A stretch of DNA of 64,000 bases from contig NZ_JODC01000011.1 of NCBI RefSeq assembly GCF_000720765.1, positions 310,001 through 374,000 on the forward strand, in the 5' to 3' direction. The translations under genes were made by a program, and so were the position numbers. Shown here piece by piece: positions 1 to 8,075 of this stretch. Origin of the DNA: Streptomyces sp. NRRL S-646 (GTDB taxonomy: Bacteria > Actinomycetota > Actinomycetes > Streptomycetales > Streptomycetaceae). How positions within the stretch are numbered: the first letter of the stretch is position 1; every line of letters starts with the position of its first letter. The notes under the pieces were generated by a model, which worked only from the letters and a program-made list of their open reading frames with translations, was not told where the DNA came from and ran no database searches.

Positions 1-279
1 GTCGGCGACGGAGTAGGTGACGTGGCCGTACCGATCGCCGCTCAACTCCCTCGCCCTGCCCACGATCCCCGGATCCGAGTCGACCCCGTGCACTTCCCTC
101 GCCCGCCCCGCCAGCAGCCGCACCAGGTCACCGGTCCCGCAGCCCACGTCGAGAGCACGGCCGAAGCTGCCGGGCAACTGCCGTATCAGCCACGGGTGGT
201 AGTGGGCGTTGTGGTCCCAGGGGTGCGCGGAGTTGAAGCGTTCGAGGGCATGGAGTGCGCGGGGTGTGAGGATCTTCAT
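1..279 (-). CDS. class I SAM-dependent methyltransferase, 3' part outside window
   Basis: Reading leftward from the ATG at 279 gives 93 residues that run off the window start, so only the N-terminal part is present. Residues near 42-52 read ALDVGCGTGDL, the glycine-rich SAM-binding motif I of Rossmann-fold methyltransferases. It is followed by VHGVDSDP, the acidic motif II that binds the ribose hydroxyls. The N-terminus is short and hydrophilic, so the enzyme is probably cytoplasmic. The substrate cannot be told from this fragment. It may be a UbiE/small-molecule type. Confidence 0.85.
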   Translation of the reverse strand, partial: MKILTPRALHALERFNSAHPWDHNAHYHPWLIRQLPGSFGRALDVGCGTGDLVRLLAGRAREVHGVDSDPGIVGRARELSGDRYGHVTYSVAD

Positions 280-365
280 GCGGCCAGTTCACCAAAGTGC
301 GGCCCCGTTGAGCGCTGAAGTAGCGTGCGGCGACAGGTCCGGGCGACGAGGAGTCACAGGTTTTC

Positions 366-782
366 ATGGGTGGGTTGATCGGGGCGGGTGTTCCGCTGCT
401 GCTCGGGACGGTGTTCATGACCGTCGGTGTCGTCGTGGGGCGTCGGGCACGCAGGCTGCGGCAGGAAGGGGCGCAGACCAGCGCGACGGTCGTCGGGTTC
501 AAGACCCACCGCAACTTCGATTCGAACCGCACGATGTACCAGCCGGTGGTTCGGTGGGTGACCGGGGACGGTCAGACGGTGGAGACCGTGTCGTCGGTCG
601 CGAGCAACTCGGTCGGCGACCTCCGCCCGGGCGCGGCCGTGACCGTCTTCTACGACCCGGACAACCCGAAGCGGATGCTCATCGACGGCCACGACGGCGG
701 CGCCCTGGCTGTCGTCTTCTGCATCCTGGGTGCCGTGGGCCTGGCGGCCGCCCTGCTCGTCGCCTGGTTCACCCTCACCTGA
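366..782 (+). CDS. DUF3592-type membrane protein
   Basis: The 138-residue protein has a membrane segment at residues 2-25, a central soluble domain (about 40-105), and a second membrane segment at about 113-135. The central part carries a YQPVVRW strand and the FYDPDNPKRM motif that ends the DUF3592 beta domain. The family is common in Streptomyces and has no settled function. The start is the ATG that puts the first membrane helix at the N-terminus. No neighbour suggests an operon. Confidence 0.75.
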   Translation: MGGLIGAGVPLLLGTVFMTVGVVVGRRARRLRQEGAQTSATVVGFKTHRNFDSNRTMYQPVVRWVTGDGQTVETVSSVASNSVGDLRPGAAVTVFYDPDNPKRMLIDGHDGGALAVVFCILGAVGLAAALLVAWFTLT

Positions 783-802
783 CGGGTCGCGGCGCCGGGC
801 CC

Positions 803-1201
803 TCACGAAAGGCGAGCCTCCCGGTTACGGCTGCGCACCCGAGCCCGCAGCACCTCCTCCGGCGGCGCGGCCCCCACCGCCTCCGGTGGGCACTCCCACT
901 CCCGCCCGCCGCCGACCGGCCGCAACTGCACCCGCCCACCGACATGCCCCATGACCTCACCGACCCGCCCGTCCCGCACATCGGTTGCGTACGCACCGAC
1001 CGCCGGCCGCTCCCCCCGCAGCACGGACGCCAGCTTCTCCGCGGTACGGACATTGCAGCGGCCGAGGTCGACGAGCGCGAACGGCTCCTCGCTCGCGCCG
1101 GTCACGGGATCGACGCAGAGGGACGGCAGGGCCACCCCGACGCCCGTGAGGGCCTCCCGCAGGTTCTCGACGACTTCTTCGGTCGACCGCACGTCGCTCA
1201 T
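803..1201 (-). CDS. hypothetical protein divergent to XRE regulator
   Basis: 132 residues, starting MSDVRSTEEVV, with GGAGGT ending right at the ATG. A longer reading to 1321 would run through the promoter of the divergent regulator and is less likely. The sequence is soluble and mixed alpha/beta, with no signal peptide, membrane segment or recognisable catalytic motif. The first 35 residues look helical and a basic tail ends it. Being divergent from the XRE/DUF397 pair suggests it may be controlled by that regulator or belong to the same module. I do not recognise the family. Confidence 0.55.
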   Translation of the reverse strand: MSDVRSTEEVVENLREALTGVGVALPSLCVDPVTGASEEPFALVDLGRCNVRTAEKLASVLRGERPAVGAYATDVRDGRVGEVMGHVGGRVQLRPVGGGREWECPPEAVGAAPPEEVLRARVRSRNREARLS

Positions 1202-1307
1202 ACCTCCACGCTGAGTTTGCTGTTCGCAACACAGCGTGTCCGCAACGCCCCTAACCTGGCCATACGACACGTTCCAACAACGCCCGATGTCCGACAGGGA
1301 GTTGCAC

Positions 1308-2147
1308 ATGCCGGGACCCAAGGACCTCGATCCGTCGTCTTCGCCGCGGGCGTTGCTGGGCGCGGAGTTGCGTCACGCGCGCGAGAAGGTCGGACTGAGC
1401 CAGGACGAACTGGGGCTACGGCTGTTCGTGAGCGGCTCGTTCATCGGGCAGCTGGAGGCGGGGACTCGGCGGATGCAGCCGGAGTATGCGCGGTTGCTGG
1501 ATGAGGAGTTGGGAACGGGGGGCTTCTTTCTGCGGAACTGCGGGGCGGCGGCCAAGTCGAAGTATGAGGAGCATTTCGCCGAGGCGGCGGAGGCCGAGGC
1601 GCAAGCCACGGCGATCAGGCAGTACGTGCCGCTCCTGATCCCCGGGCTGCTGCAGACACCCGCCTACGCACGGGCCGTGAACCGGGCGTACGACCCGACG
1701 ACACCGGAGGAGACCGTCGAGGAGTGGACGGAAGGCCGGATGGAGCGGACTCGTCTACTGGACCACCCAACAAAGCCGTTGTTGTGGGTGGTACTTGACG
1801 AGGCGGCGCTGCGTCGGGAGACCGGCGACCGCGGGGTCATGGCAGAGGCCCTGCGTCACGTCGCAGGTCTGGGCCGCCGGAACCGGGTCATCATTCAGGT
1901 ACTGCCGTTCAGCGCAGGTGCGCACGCGGCGATGCAGGGTGCCCTGAAGCTGATGGAGTTCAAGGACGCCCCACCGCTGGTCTACTACGAGGGCGTGGCC
2001 ATCGGACGTCTGGAGGACGACCCCGCCACGGTCACCCAACAGAGGTTCAGGTTTGACCTCCTCGTGGCCTCCGCACTCTCGCAGGAGAAGTCCCTGGCCC
2101 TGATCGAGGCGTTGGCACAGGATTACGCCTATGAGGAACACCCCTGA
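1308..2147 (+). CDS. XRE-family regulator with DUF5753 domain
   Basis: An N-terminal helix-turn-helix (residues about 16-70: LRHAREKVGLSQDELG, then a GSFIGQLEAG recognition helix) is followed by the DUF5753 domain, which starts near YVPLLIPGLLQTPAYAR and ends near 275. This is the standard Streptomyces architecture of DNA-binding regulators paired with a small DUF397 protein, of which WhiJ is the best-known case. The start at 1308 has GGGAG six bases upstream; an in-frame ATG lies at 1287. It overlaps the DUF397 gene by 17 bases, so the two are probably translationally coupled. Confidence 0.88.
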   Translation: MPGPKDLDPSSSPRALLGAELRHAREKVGLSQDELGLRLFVSGSFIGQLEAGTRRMQPEYARLLDEELGTGGFFLRNCGAAAKSKYEEHFAEAAEAEAQATAIRQYVPLLIPGLLQTPAYARAVNRAYDPTTPEETVEEWTEGRMERTRLLDHPTKPLLWVVLDEAALRRETGDRGVMAEALRHVAGLGRRNRVIIQVLPFSAGAHAAMQGALKLMEFKDAPPLVYYEGVAIGRLEDDPATVTQQRFRFDLLVASALSQEKSLALIEALAQDYAYEEHP

Positions 2148-2391
2148 CTACGACCTGAGCACGGCCACCTGGCACAAGTCGAGCTACAGCCAAGGCGGTA
2201 GTGACTGCCTGGAAGTCGCCCGCTGGCGCAAGTCGACGTACAGCGGCGGCAGCGGTGGCAACTGCCTGGAAGTCACCGACGCCCACCCCGGCGTCGTCCC
2301 CGTCCGCGACTCCAAGAACCCCCTCGGCCCGAAGCTCGTGTTCCGAGCCGAGGCATGGGCCGCGTTCGTCGAGGGCGTGCGGGCCCGCTAA
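2131..2391 (+). CDS. DUF397 protein, partner of the XRE regulator
   Basis: 86 residues. The DUF397 signature appears twice: WHKSSYSQGGSDCLEVA, then WRKSTYSGGSGGNCLEV, followed by the usual VRDSKNP and FRAEAWAAFV. Ordinary DUF397 proteins have one such box, so the N-terminal half looks like an internal duplication. These proteins sit downstream of XRE/DUF5753 genes and are thought to modulate them. The gene starts inside the end of the regulator and its stop overlaps the convergent gene's stop by 4 bases. Confidence 0.85.
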   Translation: MRNTPDYDLSTATWHKSSYSQGGSDCLEVARWRKSTYSGGSGGNCLEVTDAHPGVVPVRDSKNPLGPKLVFRAEAWAAFVEGVRAR

Positions 2392-2891
2392 CCAACCGTT
2401 GCCGCCTGATGGGCGTGCAGAGCGGAGCGGATCTCGTCCTCGTCCGCCTGGCTGAGTGAGGTGTGCAGGACCTCGCCGCCGAAGCGGGCGATACGCGGCA
2501 GCGCCTTGTCCGCGGTGGCGTCGTAGATCACCGCGATCACTGCGGCGTGCCCGGGTGCCAGGCGCTGGCCGAGGCTCTTGATGAACTGGGTCCGTTCGTC
2601 GTCCTCGGCCGTCGCGCCGACCGCTCCGCCGGCAGCGGCGCCGATGGCGGCGCCCAGCAGGGGCTGCAGGAGCAGCAGCCCGATCAGACCTCCCCACAGC
2701 GCACCGCCCATGGCACCGGAGGCGGCGGGATGGGGCTTGCCGGGGATCTTCACCTCACCGTTGTGGTCACGGGTGAGCAGCACCGCGTCGGCGACGTGCA
2801 CCGTGTGTTCGGTGTGCAGGGCGCGCAGTTCGATGAGCGCCTGCTCGGCAACGGTCTCACTGGGGTACGCGACGGCGATCATGTCGGTCAT
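2388..2891 (-). CDS. DUF1269 family protein
   Basis: 167 residues. An N-terminal ferredoxin-like part (MIAVAYPSETVAEQAL) is followed by a glycine/alanine-rich hydrophobic hairpin (about residues 60-95), then a second soluble part ending in HAHQAATVG. This matches the DUF1269 family of small membrane-interacting proteins often linked to stress responses; the function is unknown. GGAGG lies seven bases before the ATG, supporting the start. Confidence 0.75.
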   Translation of the reverse strand: MTDMIAVAYPSETVAEQALIELRALHTEHTVHVADAVLLTRDHNGEVKIPGKPHPAASGAMGGALWGGLIGLLLLQPLLGAAIGAAAGGAVGATAEDDERTQFIKSLGQRLAPGHAAVIAVIYDATADKALPRIARFGGEVLHTSLSQADEDEIRSALHAHQAATVG

Positions 2892-3100
2892 CGGAGTTCC
2901 TCCTGGTCGGTGCGGAGTGGGGCGAGACGCGAACCGACGGCCTTGCGAGCGTTCCCGGCCTTCGATCCACAGCGCCTTGCGATGGCTTCATCATGGAGTT
3001 TGTCAACTGCTCAAGTCAAGCGACAAAGTCGAGTTACTGAATGTCAGTGGTGTCTGCGAAGGTGTGGGTACGGAGATCGACGAGCCGGAGGGGGCACGGG

Positions 3101-4075
3101 ATGACGCGCACAGACGGCGGCGGCTGGGCCGGCATGGACTACCGGGGCTGGCAGGACCACGAGGACGTGCGGCGGCGCCTCGACGCGGGCGCCGATCCCG
3201 AGCGGTGGGGCGTCGGCGGCTCGCGCCCCCTGCACCGGGCTGCGCTGTTCGGCTCGCCCGAGGTCGTCGCGGAACTGGCCCGGCGCGTGGCGGACGCGGA
3301 CGCGCTGGAGGGCGGGACGACGGCACTGTGGGAGGCGGTGGTGGCAGGCCGGTCGGACAACGCGCGAGCGCTGGTCGCCACCGGAGCCGACCCCGGGTGG
3401 GCCGGGCCCGGCGGCTGGACACCGGCCCGCCTGAGCCTCGCCGGGCCGGATCCCGACCTGTTCGCCGCCCTGCCCGAGGCTCAGCCCGGTCTGACGAAGG
3501 CCGAGCGCGCGGTGGCGGAGGAGGGCCGACGGCTCATCGCGGCCCTCGGCGACTTCTACGACGACGGCCTGGGGCTGGCGTGCGTGGCCGGGATCGACGC
3601 CGCGGAGGCGATACGCCGCCTGGAGGCCACCCCGGCCGACCCCGAGCTGATGGCCGAGCTGGAGGAGGAACCCTACGCCTACGACCTGGACGAGACGCTG
3701 AGGCTCGTGGGCGTGACGACCGTGCCCGGCGGATGCGTCGTCACCCAGCCGTGGGGATACGGCCCTTCGATGCCCGGCGTACACGCCCTCCTCTCCGCGG
3801 GCACCGCCTCCTACGGCCTGTACGCGAATCCCAAGAGCGGCAACCAGGGCAGCATCTACCGCGACGGCGTCTGCGAGGGCTGGGACCTGCACCCGGGCGG
3901 CGGCCCGGACGTCGGCGAGAGCTCTGAGGAGGTCCTGTTCTCGTACGTGTACTGCAACCAGGCGGTGGCCTACTCGCTCGCGTACGCCGGTCTGCGCCCG
4001 ACCGGCGCCCGAGGGGTCGTCGGCCCGCCGGACCACTGGGTGGAATTGCCGGACCGCGACTACTGGGCGACCTGA
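3101..4075 (+). CDS. ankyrin-repeat protein
   Basis: 324 residues. Residues about 15-110 hold ankyrin-type repeats, including RPLHRAALFGSPEVVAELARR and TALWEAVVAGRSDNARALVATGADP. The C-terminal two thirds form an acidic, aromatic-rich domain I do not recognise. Ankyrin repeats mediate protein contacts, so this is more likely an interaction or immunity-type protein than an enzyme, but nothing around it fixes the partner. The start at 3101 has a purine-rich GGAGGGGG ahead of it; an upstream ATG at 3041 gives an unlikely basic extension. Confidence 0.72.
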   Translation: MTRTDGGGWAGMDYRGWQDHEDVRRRLDAGADPERWGVGGSRPLHRAALFGSPEVVAELARRVADADALEGGTTALWEAVVAGRSDNARALVATGADPGWAGPGGWTPARLSLAGPDPDLFAALPEAQPGLTKAERAVAEEGRRLIAALGDFYDDGLGLACVAGIDAAEAIRRLEATPADPELMAELEEEPYAYDLDETLRLVGVTTVPGGCVVTQPWGYGPSMPGVHALLSAGTASYGLYANPKSGNQGSIYRDGVCEGWDLHPGGGPDVGESSEEVLFSYVYCNQAVAYSLAYAGLRPTGARGVVGPPDHWVELPDRDYWAT

Positions 4076-4228
4076 CGAACCCTCCCGAAGCTCAAGCCGC
4101 CAGCCCCGAGCCCCCTTTTCAAGGAATGACTGGAGGGCCTCAACCCGCCCTCCCACCCTGCGAGTTGACGTGACGCGTTCGGTTTGCCACGCAGAGTCAC
4201 GATCGTCTAGCGTGCCCGCATAACGAAC

Positions 4229-4264
4229 AGCCCCCGCCAGGTGCTACCAACACCTGCGGGGGCT
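4229..4264 (+). promoter_or_regulatory. strong leader hairpin before HTH gene
   Basis: AGCCCCCGCCAGGTG pairs with CACCTGCGGGGGCT over a 7-base loop (CTACCAA), giving a 14-bp stem with one bulged C. It lies 34 bases before the ATG of the HTH gene at 4298 and is not followed by a T run, so it looks like a structured 5' leader or attenuator rather than a simple terminator. It may also be transcribed as a small RNA. Confidence 0.6.
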
Positions 4265-4297
4265 TGACCTACAAGATCGAAGGACAAGTTCGATCCC

Positions 4298-5182
4298 ATG
4301 GCTGATGCCCAGCTTAGTGCCGCCTCCCTGCCCGCGCACGCCTCCCCACACCCCGTGGCCAATCCGGGTTACGGAAAGCGCAGCGCCCCCGATCAACACC
4401 GCCGCACGGCCCACGACTTCGCCCACCTCCCACCCCGCGAAGCCGCCATCGCCGCGTACATCGACCGCCTCGCCGACGGTGCTGACATCTCCGTAAAGAC
4501 GCTGGCCAAGCAGTTGCCGTACGGCCAGTGCGCCCTGCGAACCGCGCTCAACCGCCTTCAACAGGCGGGGCACTTGCAGCGCGGACGCGAGCGACTGCCC
4601 GGCACCGAGAACGTCCGCTGGATCACCCGATCGTGGTTCTCCCGCACCGCACGGGGCGATGACTGGTGGGCGGCCTTCACCCGGGGCGACGTACCGGAAG
4701 AACCGCCGGACCGGCCCCGCCGCACCCGTTCCCGCGCCCACATCCTCCTGGCCGCCCTCGGCCGTACGGCCCCCGCGCTCTCCCTCTCGCAGGCCGATTG
4801 CGCCGCCCTCGCCCCGCTGGTGGCGGAGTGGTTCACCCGCGGGGCCACCGAGGAGGTCGTACTCCACGCCCTGACCAGCGGCCTGCCCACCCCGGTCCAC
4901 CATCCCGCGGCCCTGGTCCGCCGCCGCCTGACCGACAAGCTCCCGCCGGAGCGCCCTGCTCCGCGACCACCCCGCCGCTTCCTGGAGTGCGCCGAGTGCG
5001 GGGTCCCGGGCCGACCGGAGGCGCTCCCCGGGGGCGTGTGCAGCGGCTGTCGGAGCGAACGCGCCCCCGCACACCCCTCCGCACTACCGCCCGCCCCAGT
5101 GATCCACGCACGCGCAGCCGAGATCCGCGCTGCCATGTCACTGAAGCGACAAGAGAAACCACAAGAGAGAACACCCGTATGA
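4298..5182 (+). CDS. winged-helix DNA-binding protein with C-terminal zinc-ribbon-like part
   Basis: 294 residues. Residues about 42-115 read as a winged helix (REAAIAAYIDRLADGADISVKTLAK, then ALRTALNRLQQAGHLQRGRE), like replication-associated or MarR/GntR-like wings. The middle is helical and basic. Near residue 230 two CxxC pairs (CAECG and CSGC, about 15 residues apart) suggest a small zinc ribbon. I know this only as a recurrent Streptomyces accessory family without assigned function. It is followed 59 bases later by the Uma2-family gene, and a strong leader hairpin precedes it. Confidence 0.65.
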   Translation: MADAQLSAASLPAHASPHPVANPGYGKRSAPDQHRRTAHDFAHLPPREAAIAAYIDRLADGADISVKTLAKQLPYGQCALRTALNRLQQAGHLQRGRERLPGTENVRWITRSWFSRTARGDDWWAAFTRGDVPEEPPDRPRRTRSRAHILLAALGRTAPALSLSQADCAALAPLVAEWFTRGATEEVVLHALTSGLPTPVHHPAALVRRRLTDKLPPERPAPRPPRRFLECAECGVPGRPEALPGGVCSGCRSERAPAHPSALPPAPVIHARAAEIRAAMSLKRQEKPQERTPV

Positions 5183-5241
5183 CCGCTCCTACGGTCCGAC
5201 GACACCACCCCGGGGCACGATGGAGGGGAGGAGGCGACGCC

Positions 5242-5913
5242 ATGACCCCCAGCACCGCTCAGCGCCCACAGATGTCCGTCGAGGACTTCGAGGAACTTGC
5301 CCGCAGGGCCCCGCGAAACGTGCGGCTCGAATTCATCAACGGGCGGGTCCGCACGAAGGCCCCACTCAGCGTCGAGGACTTCGAGGAGCTGGAGCATCGG
5401 TCGCCGGAGACCGTCCGGCTGGAGTACATCAACGGAAAACTAGAGGTCAAGGCGATGCCGGATGGCAAGCACCGTTCGATTTACATGTGGCTGGTGCGCC
5501 AGTTCCTGCTCCACCGCCCTGACCTTGATCTCGTACCCGAGTCCGGGGTCAAGGCTGAGGCATACCGGAAGGGTCGTGCCCGCACGGACGCGGCACTCGC
5601 CCCTGTGGATCACTTCGTTGAGCATGGCGAGTGGTCCGAGACCGACGGCATCCTGATGGCCCTGGAGATCACCTCCCACGACCGCGACACCGACCAACGC
5701 GACCGCATCGACAAGCCCATCGGCTACGCCGAAGCCGACATCCCCATCTACCTCCTCATCGACCGCGAGAACAACACCATCACCGTTTTCAGCGAGCCCA
5801 AAGACGGCCGGTACCAGCAGTCTCCCAGCTACGCGTGGGGCGCCACCGTCGAGATCCCTTCCCCCGTGAACATCACCCTGGATACCGAGAAACTCAAGGA
5901 CTACGCAGACTGA
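5242..5913 (+). CDS. Uma2-family (DUF820) putative endonuclease with N-terminal duplication
   Basis: 223 residues. Uma2 proteins have a PD-(D/E)xK nuclease-like fold; RTDAALAP and LEITSHDRDTDQRDR mark the acidic positions, followed by YAEADIPIYLLIDR. No activity is proven for most of the family. Residues 11-41 and 42-72 are a tandem 31-residue repeat (both begin xSVEDFEEL and carry VRLE(F/Y)INGK/R). The second copy joins the fold normally, so the first is an added duplicate. GGAGG stands seven bases before the ATG. It is probably co-transcribed with the HTH gene upstream and the hypothetical downstream. Confidence 0.82.
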   Translation: MTPSTAQRPQMSVEDFEELARRAPRNVRLEFINGRVRTKAPLSVEDFEELEHRSPETVRLEYINGKLEVKAMPDGKHRSIYMWLVRQFLLHRPDLDLVPESGVKAEAYRKGRARTDAALAPVDHFVEHGEWSETDGILMALEITSHDRDTDQRDRIDKPIGYAEADIPIYLLIDRENNTITVFSEPKDGRYQQSPSYAWGATVEIPSPVNITLDTEKLKDYAD

Positions 5914-5918
5914 TACCC

Positions 5919-6488
5919 ATGAACCACGCCCAACTGACCGCCCTGGGCCGAGCCCTCCGCCTCCTCGGCGAACACGGCGAGGCCCTCACCGGCGACACCC
6001 CCGACGGCAAGCTCCACGAGGTCAAGGCCGACCTCCGCCGCGCCCTGGACCTCCTCGACGAGAGCGTCACCGGCGCCGCGCCCGCCACCCGCTGCCCCGA
6101 GCACCCGAACGGCCCGGTCGACGAGAACGCCCACGACCTCTGCCTGCTCTGCGAGACCCGGCGCCGGGCGGCCCGCCGCGCCGAGTTCAACGGCGGCCCC
6201 GTGCCCCCGCACACCACCGAGACCGCCCCCTCCCGCTACGGCGTCAGCGCCGACCGCCCGCAGCCCCAGCAGCGCTGGCTGCCGGAGGCGTGGAACGGCC
6301 AGACCTGGCACCTGTGCGGGACGCCGAGGCGGGACCGGCGCGAGGCCGAGCTGTATCTGGCCGCTCAGCGCCGCGGGCCCCGCCCCGCGATGGCGTACCG
6401 GCTGGTGCACGAGTTCACCGACTACGAGGTGCTGCGCGTCTGGGGCACACCGGTGAAGGTCGACATCGAGCCGTTGGGAAACCTGTAG
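5919..6488 (+). CDS. hypothetical protein downstream of Uma2 gene
   Basis: 189 residues starting six bases after the Uma2 stop, so probably in one transcript. The N-terminal 50 residues are helical. A Cys pair (CPEH ... LCLLCETRRR) at about 54-70 could bind zinc. The C-terminal part (about 100-189) is aromatic-rich (WLPEAWNGQTWHLCG). I do not recognise the family and there is no signal peptide or membrane helix. Confidence 0.6.
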   Translation: MNHAQLTALGRALRLLGEHGEALTGDTPDGKLHEVKADLRRALDLLDESVTGAAPATRCPEHPNGPVDENAHDLCLLCETRRRAARRAEFNGGPVPPHTTETAPSRYGVSADRPQPQQRWLPEAWNGQTWHLCGTPRRDRREAELYLAAQRRGPRPAMAYRLVHEFTDYEVLRVWGTPVKVDIEPLGNL

Positions 6489-6501
6489 CCCGGCCCTCGT
6501 C

Positions 6502-8022
6502 CTACTTGAGGAGCGGGAGCGGCGCGAACTCGTACCCCTCCCACAGCCGCCGCGAAGTCTCCTCCTGATACGGCCCGACCTGCGCCTTCGGCTCCGCATC
6601 CAGCACCTGGACCAGGCGCTCCTCCGTCTCGAACGCCGGCCAGCCCGGATTCCCCGTCCGCGCGAACGCCGTCCACGACTCGCGGAACCGGGACGACAGC
6701 GCCTCCCCCTCCGCGGTGGCCCCCGTACCCGCGAAGAGCAGCTGCCCCAGGTCCGCTTCGAACGTGCCGAACAGCAGCGGGATGTCCAGGCCGTGGCACG
6801 CGCCGAGGCCGCCCCCGCCACCGGGGGCCGGCCAGGTCAGCTCGTAGAGGTGAGCGCGACCGCCGCCCGCGACCTGCGCCTCCGCCAGGTGCAGTGAGGG
6901 CATGTTGAACAGCCAGTCCGTCTGGACGCGTTCGAACAGCTCGCCCGGGGTCGCCTCCGGGAAGGCCGCGCGATACGCCCGCTCCCCGTCCGGCCCCGGC
7001 CCGAACGTCCGCAGCGCCCAGCCCGCCTGCTCCTCCCCGATCTTGCCGAGCATCCCGCCGAGCGCGAGGAACAGCCGGAACTCGTCCCGGTTGTGCCCGA
7101 CGAGCAGGTCGATGTCCTTCCCCGCGCCCGCCTTCAGCGCCTGCCAGGGCATGCACGGCAGCACCTCGCCGTCGACCACCGGGGAGAAGGGCGTGGCCGT
7201 AGGAGCCACCTGCCCCCACCGGTCCGCGTACGACATCATCTTCGCGCTCAACGCCTCGCCCACCGAGGTCAGTTGACGGGGTTCGACGGTCGCGAGATCG
7301 GCCGCCGTCGGCCGCAGCCCCGCCTCCTCCGCGATGGCGGACGCGATGTCACGGGCCAGTTCGCCGGAGAAGTAGGTCCCCGGCACGCTCTGTGCGACCG
7401 CCCGCCGGAAGAGCCCCCGCGCGCTCGGCATGGCCAGCAGCGAGGCCACCGACCCAGCCCCCGCCGACTCGCCGAAGACGGTCACCTGCCCAGGATCCCC
7501 GCCGAACTCGGCGATGTTCTCCCGCACCCACTCCAGCGCAGCCACCTGATCGAGCAGCCCCCGATTGGCAGGCGCCCCCTCGATGAGCGAAAACCCCTCG
7601 ATCCCCACCCGGTAGTTGAGCGTCACGACGACCAAGTCACCGTCACGCGCAATGCGTTGGGCGTCGTAGCCGGGACTGCCGGAATGCCCAAGCTTGTAGG
7701 CCCCGCCGTAGACCCACACCATCACCGGCCGCCGAGTGGCCGAATCCGCTTCCGGTGTCCAGACGTTGACAGTCAGCCAGTCGTCGCCCTCGGGCGCGTC
7801 CTGCACACCCGCACGGCCCCGGAAGCCCGACTCCTGCGGGGGCGGCGGACCGAAGGCGTACGCCTCCCTCGTCCCCTCCCAGGCGCGTACGGGACGCGGC
7901 GCCTGGAACCGGGCCTCGCCTACGGGCGGCTCGGCGAACGGTATGCCGCGGAACACCGTCAGCCCGTTCTCCTGGCGCCCACGCACCGCACCGGCGGCGG
8001 TGCGCACGACTGTCATCATCAT
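6502..8022 (-). CDS. type B carboxylesterase
   Basis: 506 residues, the usual length for bacterial carboxylesterase/p-nitrobenzyl esterases of the alpha/beta-hydrolase fold. Ser186 sits in TVFGESAGAGS, the nucleophile elbow. WVYGGAYKLG near 103-112 forms the oxyanion hole, and an acidic residue in GHNRDEF and a histidine in CHGLDIPLLFG complete the triad. No signal peptide, so likely cytoplasmic hydrolysis of small esters. Three consecutive ATGs (8022, 8019, 8016) follow AAGGAG; the second or third has the better spacing. The metallophosphoesterase gene lies just upstream on the same strand. Confidence 0.9.
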   Translation of the reverse strand: MMMTVVRTAAGAVRGRQENGLTVFRGIPFAEPPVGEARFQAPRPVRAWEGTREAYAFGPPPPQESGFRGRAGVQDAPEGDDWLTVNVWTPEADSATRRPVMVWVYGGAYKLGHSGSPGYDAQRIARDGDLVVVTLNYRVGIEGFSLIEGAPANRGLLDQVAALEWVRENIAEFGGDPGQVTVFGESAGAGSVASLLAMPSARGLFRRAVAQSVPGTYFSGELARDIASAIAEEAGLRPTAADLATVEPRQLTSVGEALSAKMMSYADRWGQVAPTATPFSPVVDGEVLPCMPWQALKAGAGKDIDLLVGHNRDEFRLFLALGGMLGKIGEEQAGWALRTFGPGPDGERAYRAAFPEATPGELFERVQTDWLFNMPSLHLAEAQVAGGGRAHLYELTWPAPGGGGGLGACHGLDIPLLFGTFEADLGQLLFAGTGATAEGEALSSRFRESWTAFARTGNPGWPAFETEERLVQVLDAEPKAQVGPYQEETSRRLWEGYEFAPLPLLK

Positions 8023-8075
8023 CGACTCCTTGTTGGAAGGCTGGGAGGTGGGAAGGCTCGGAGGCTTCCGGCGTG

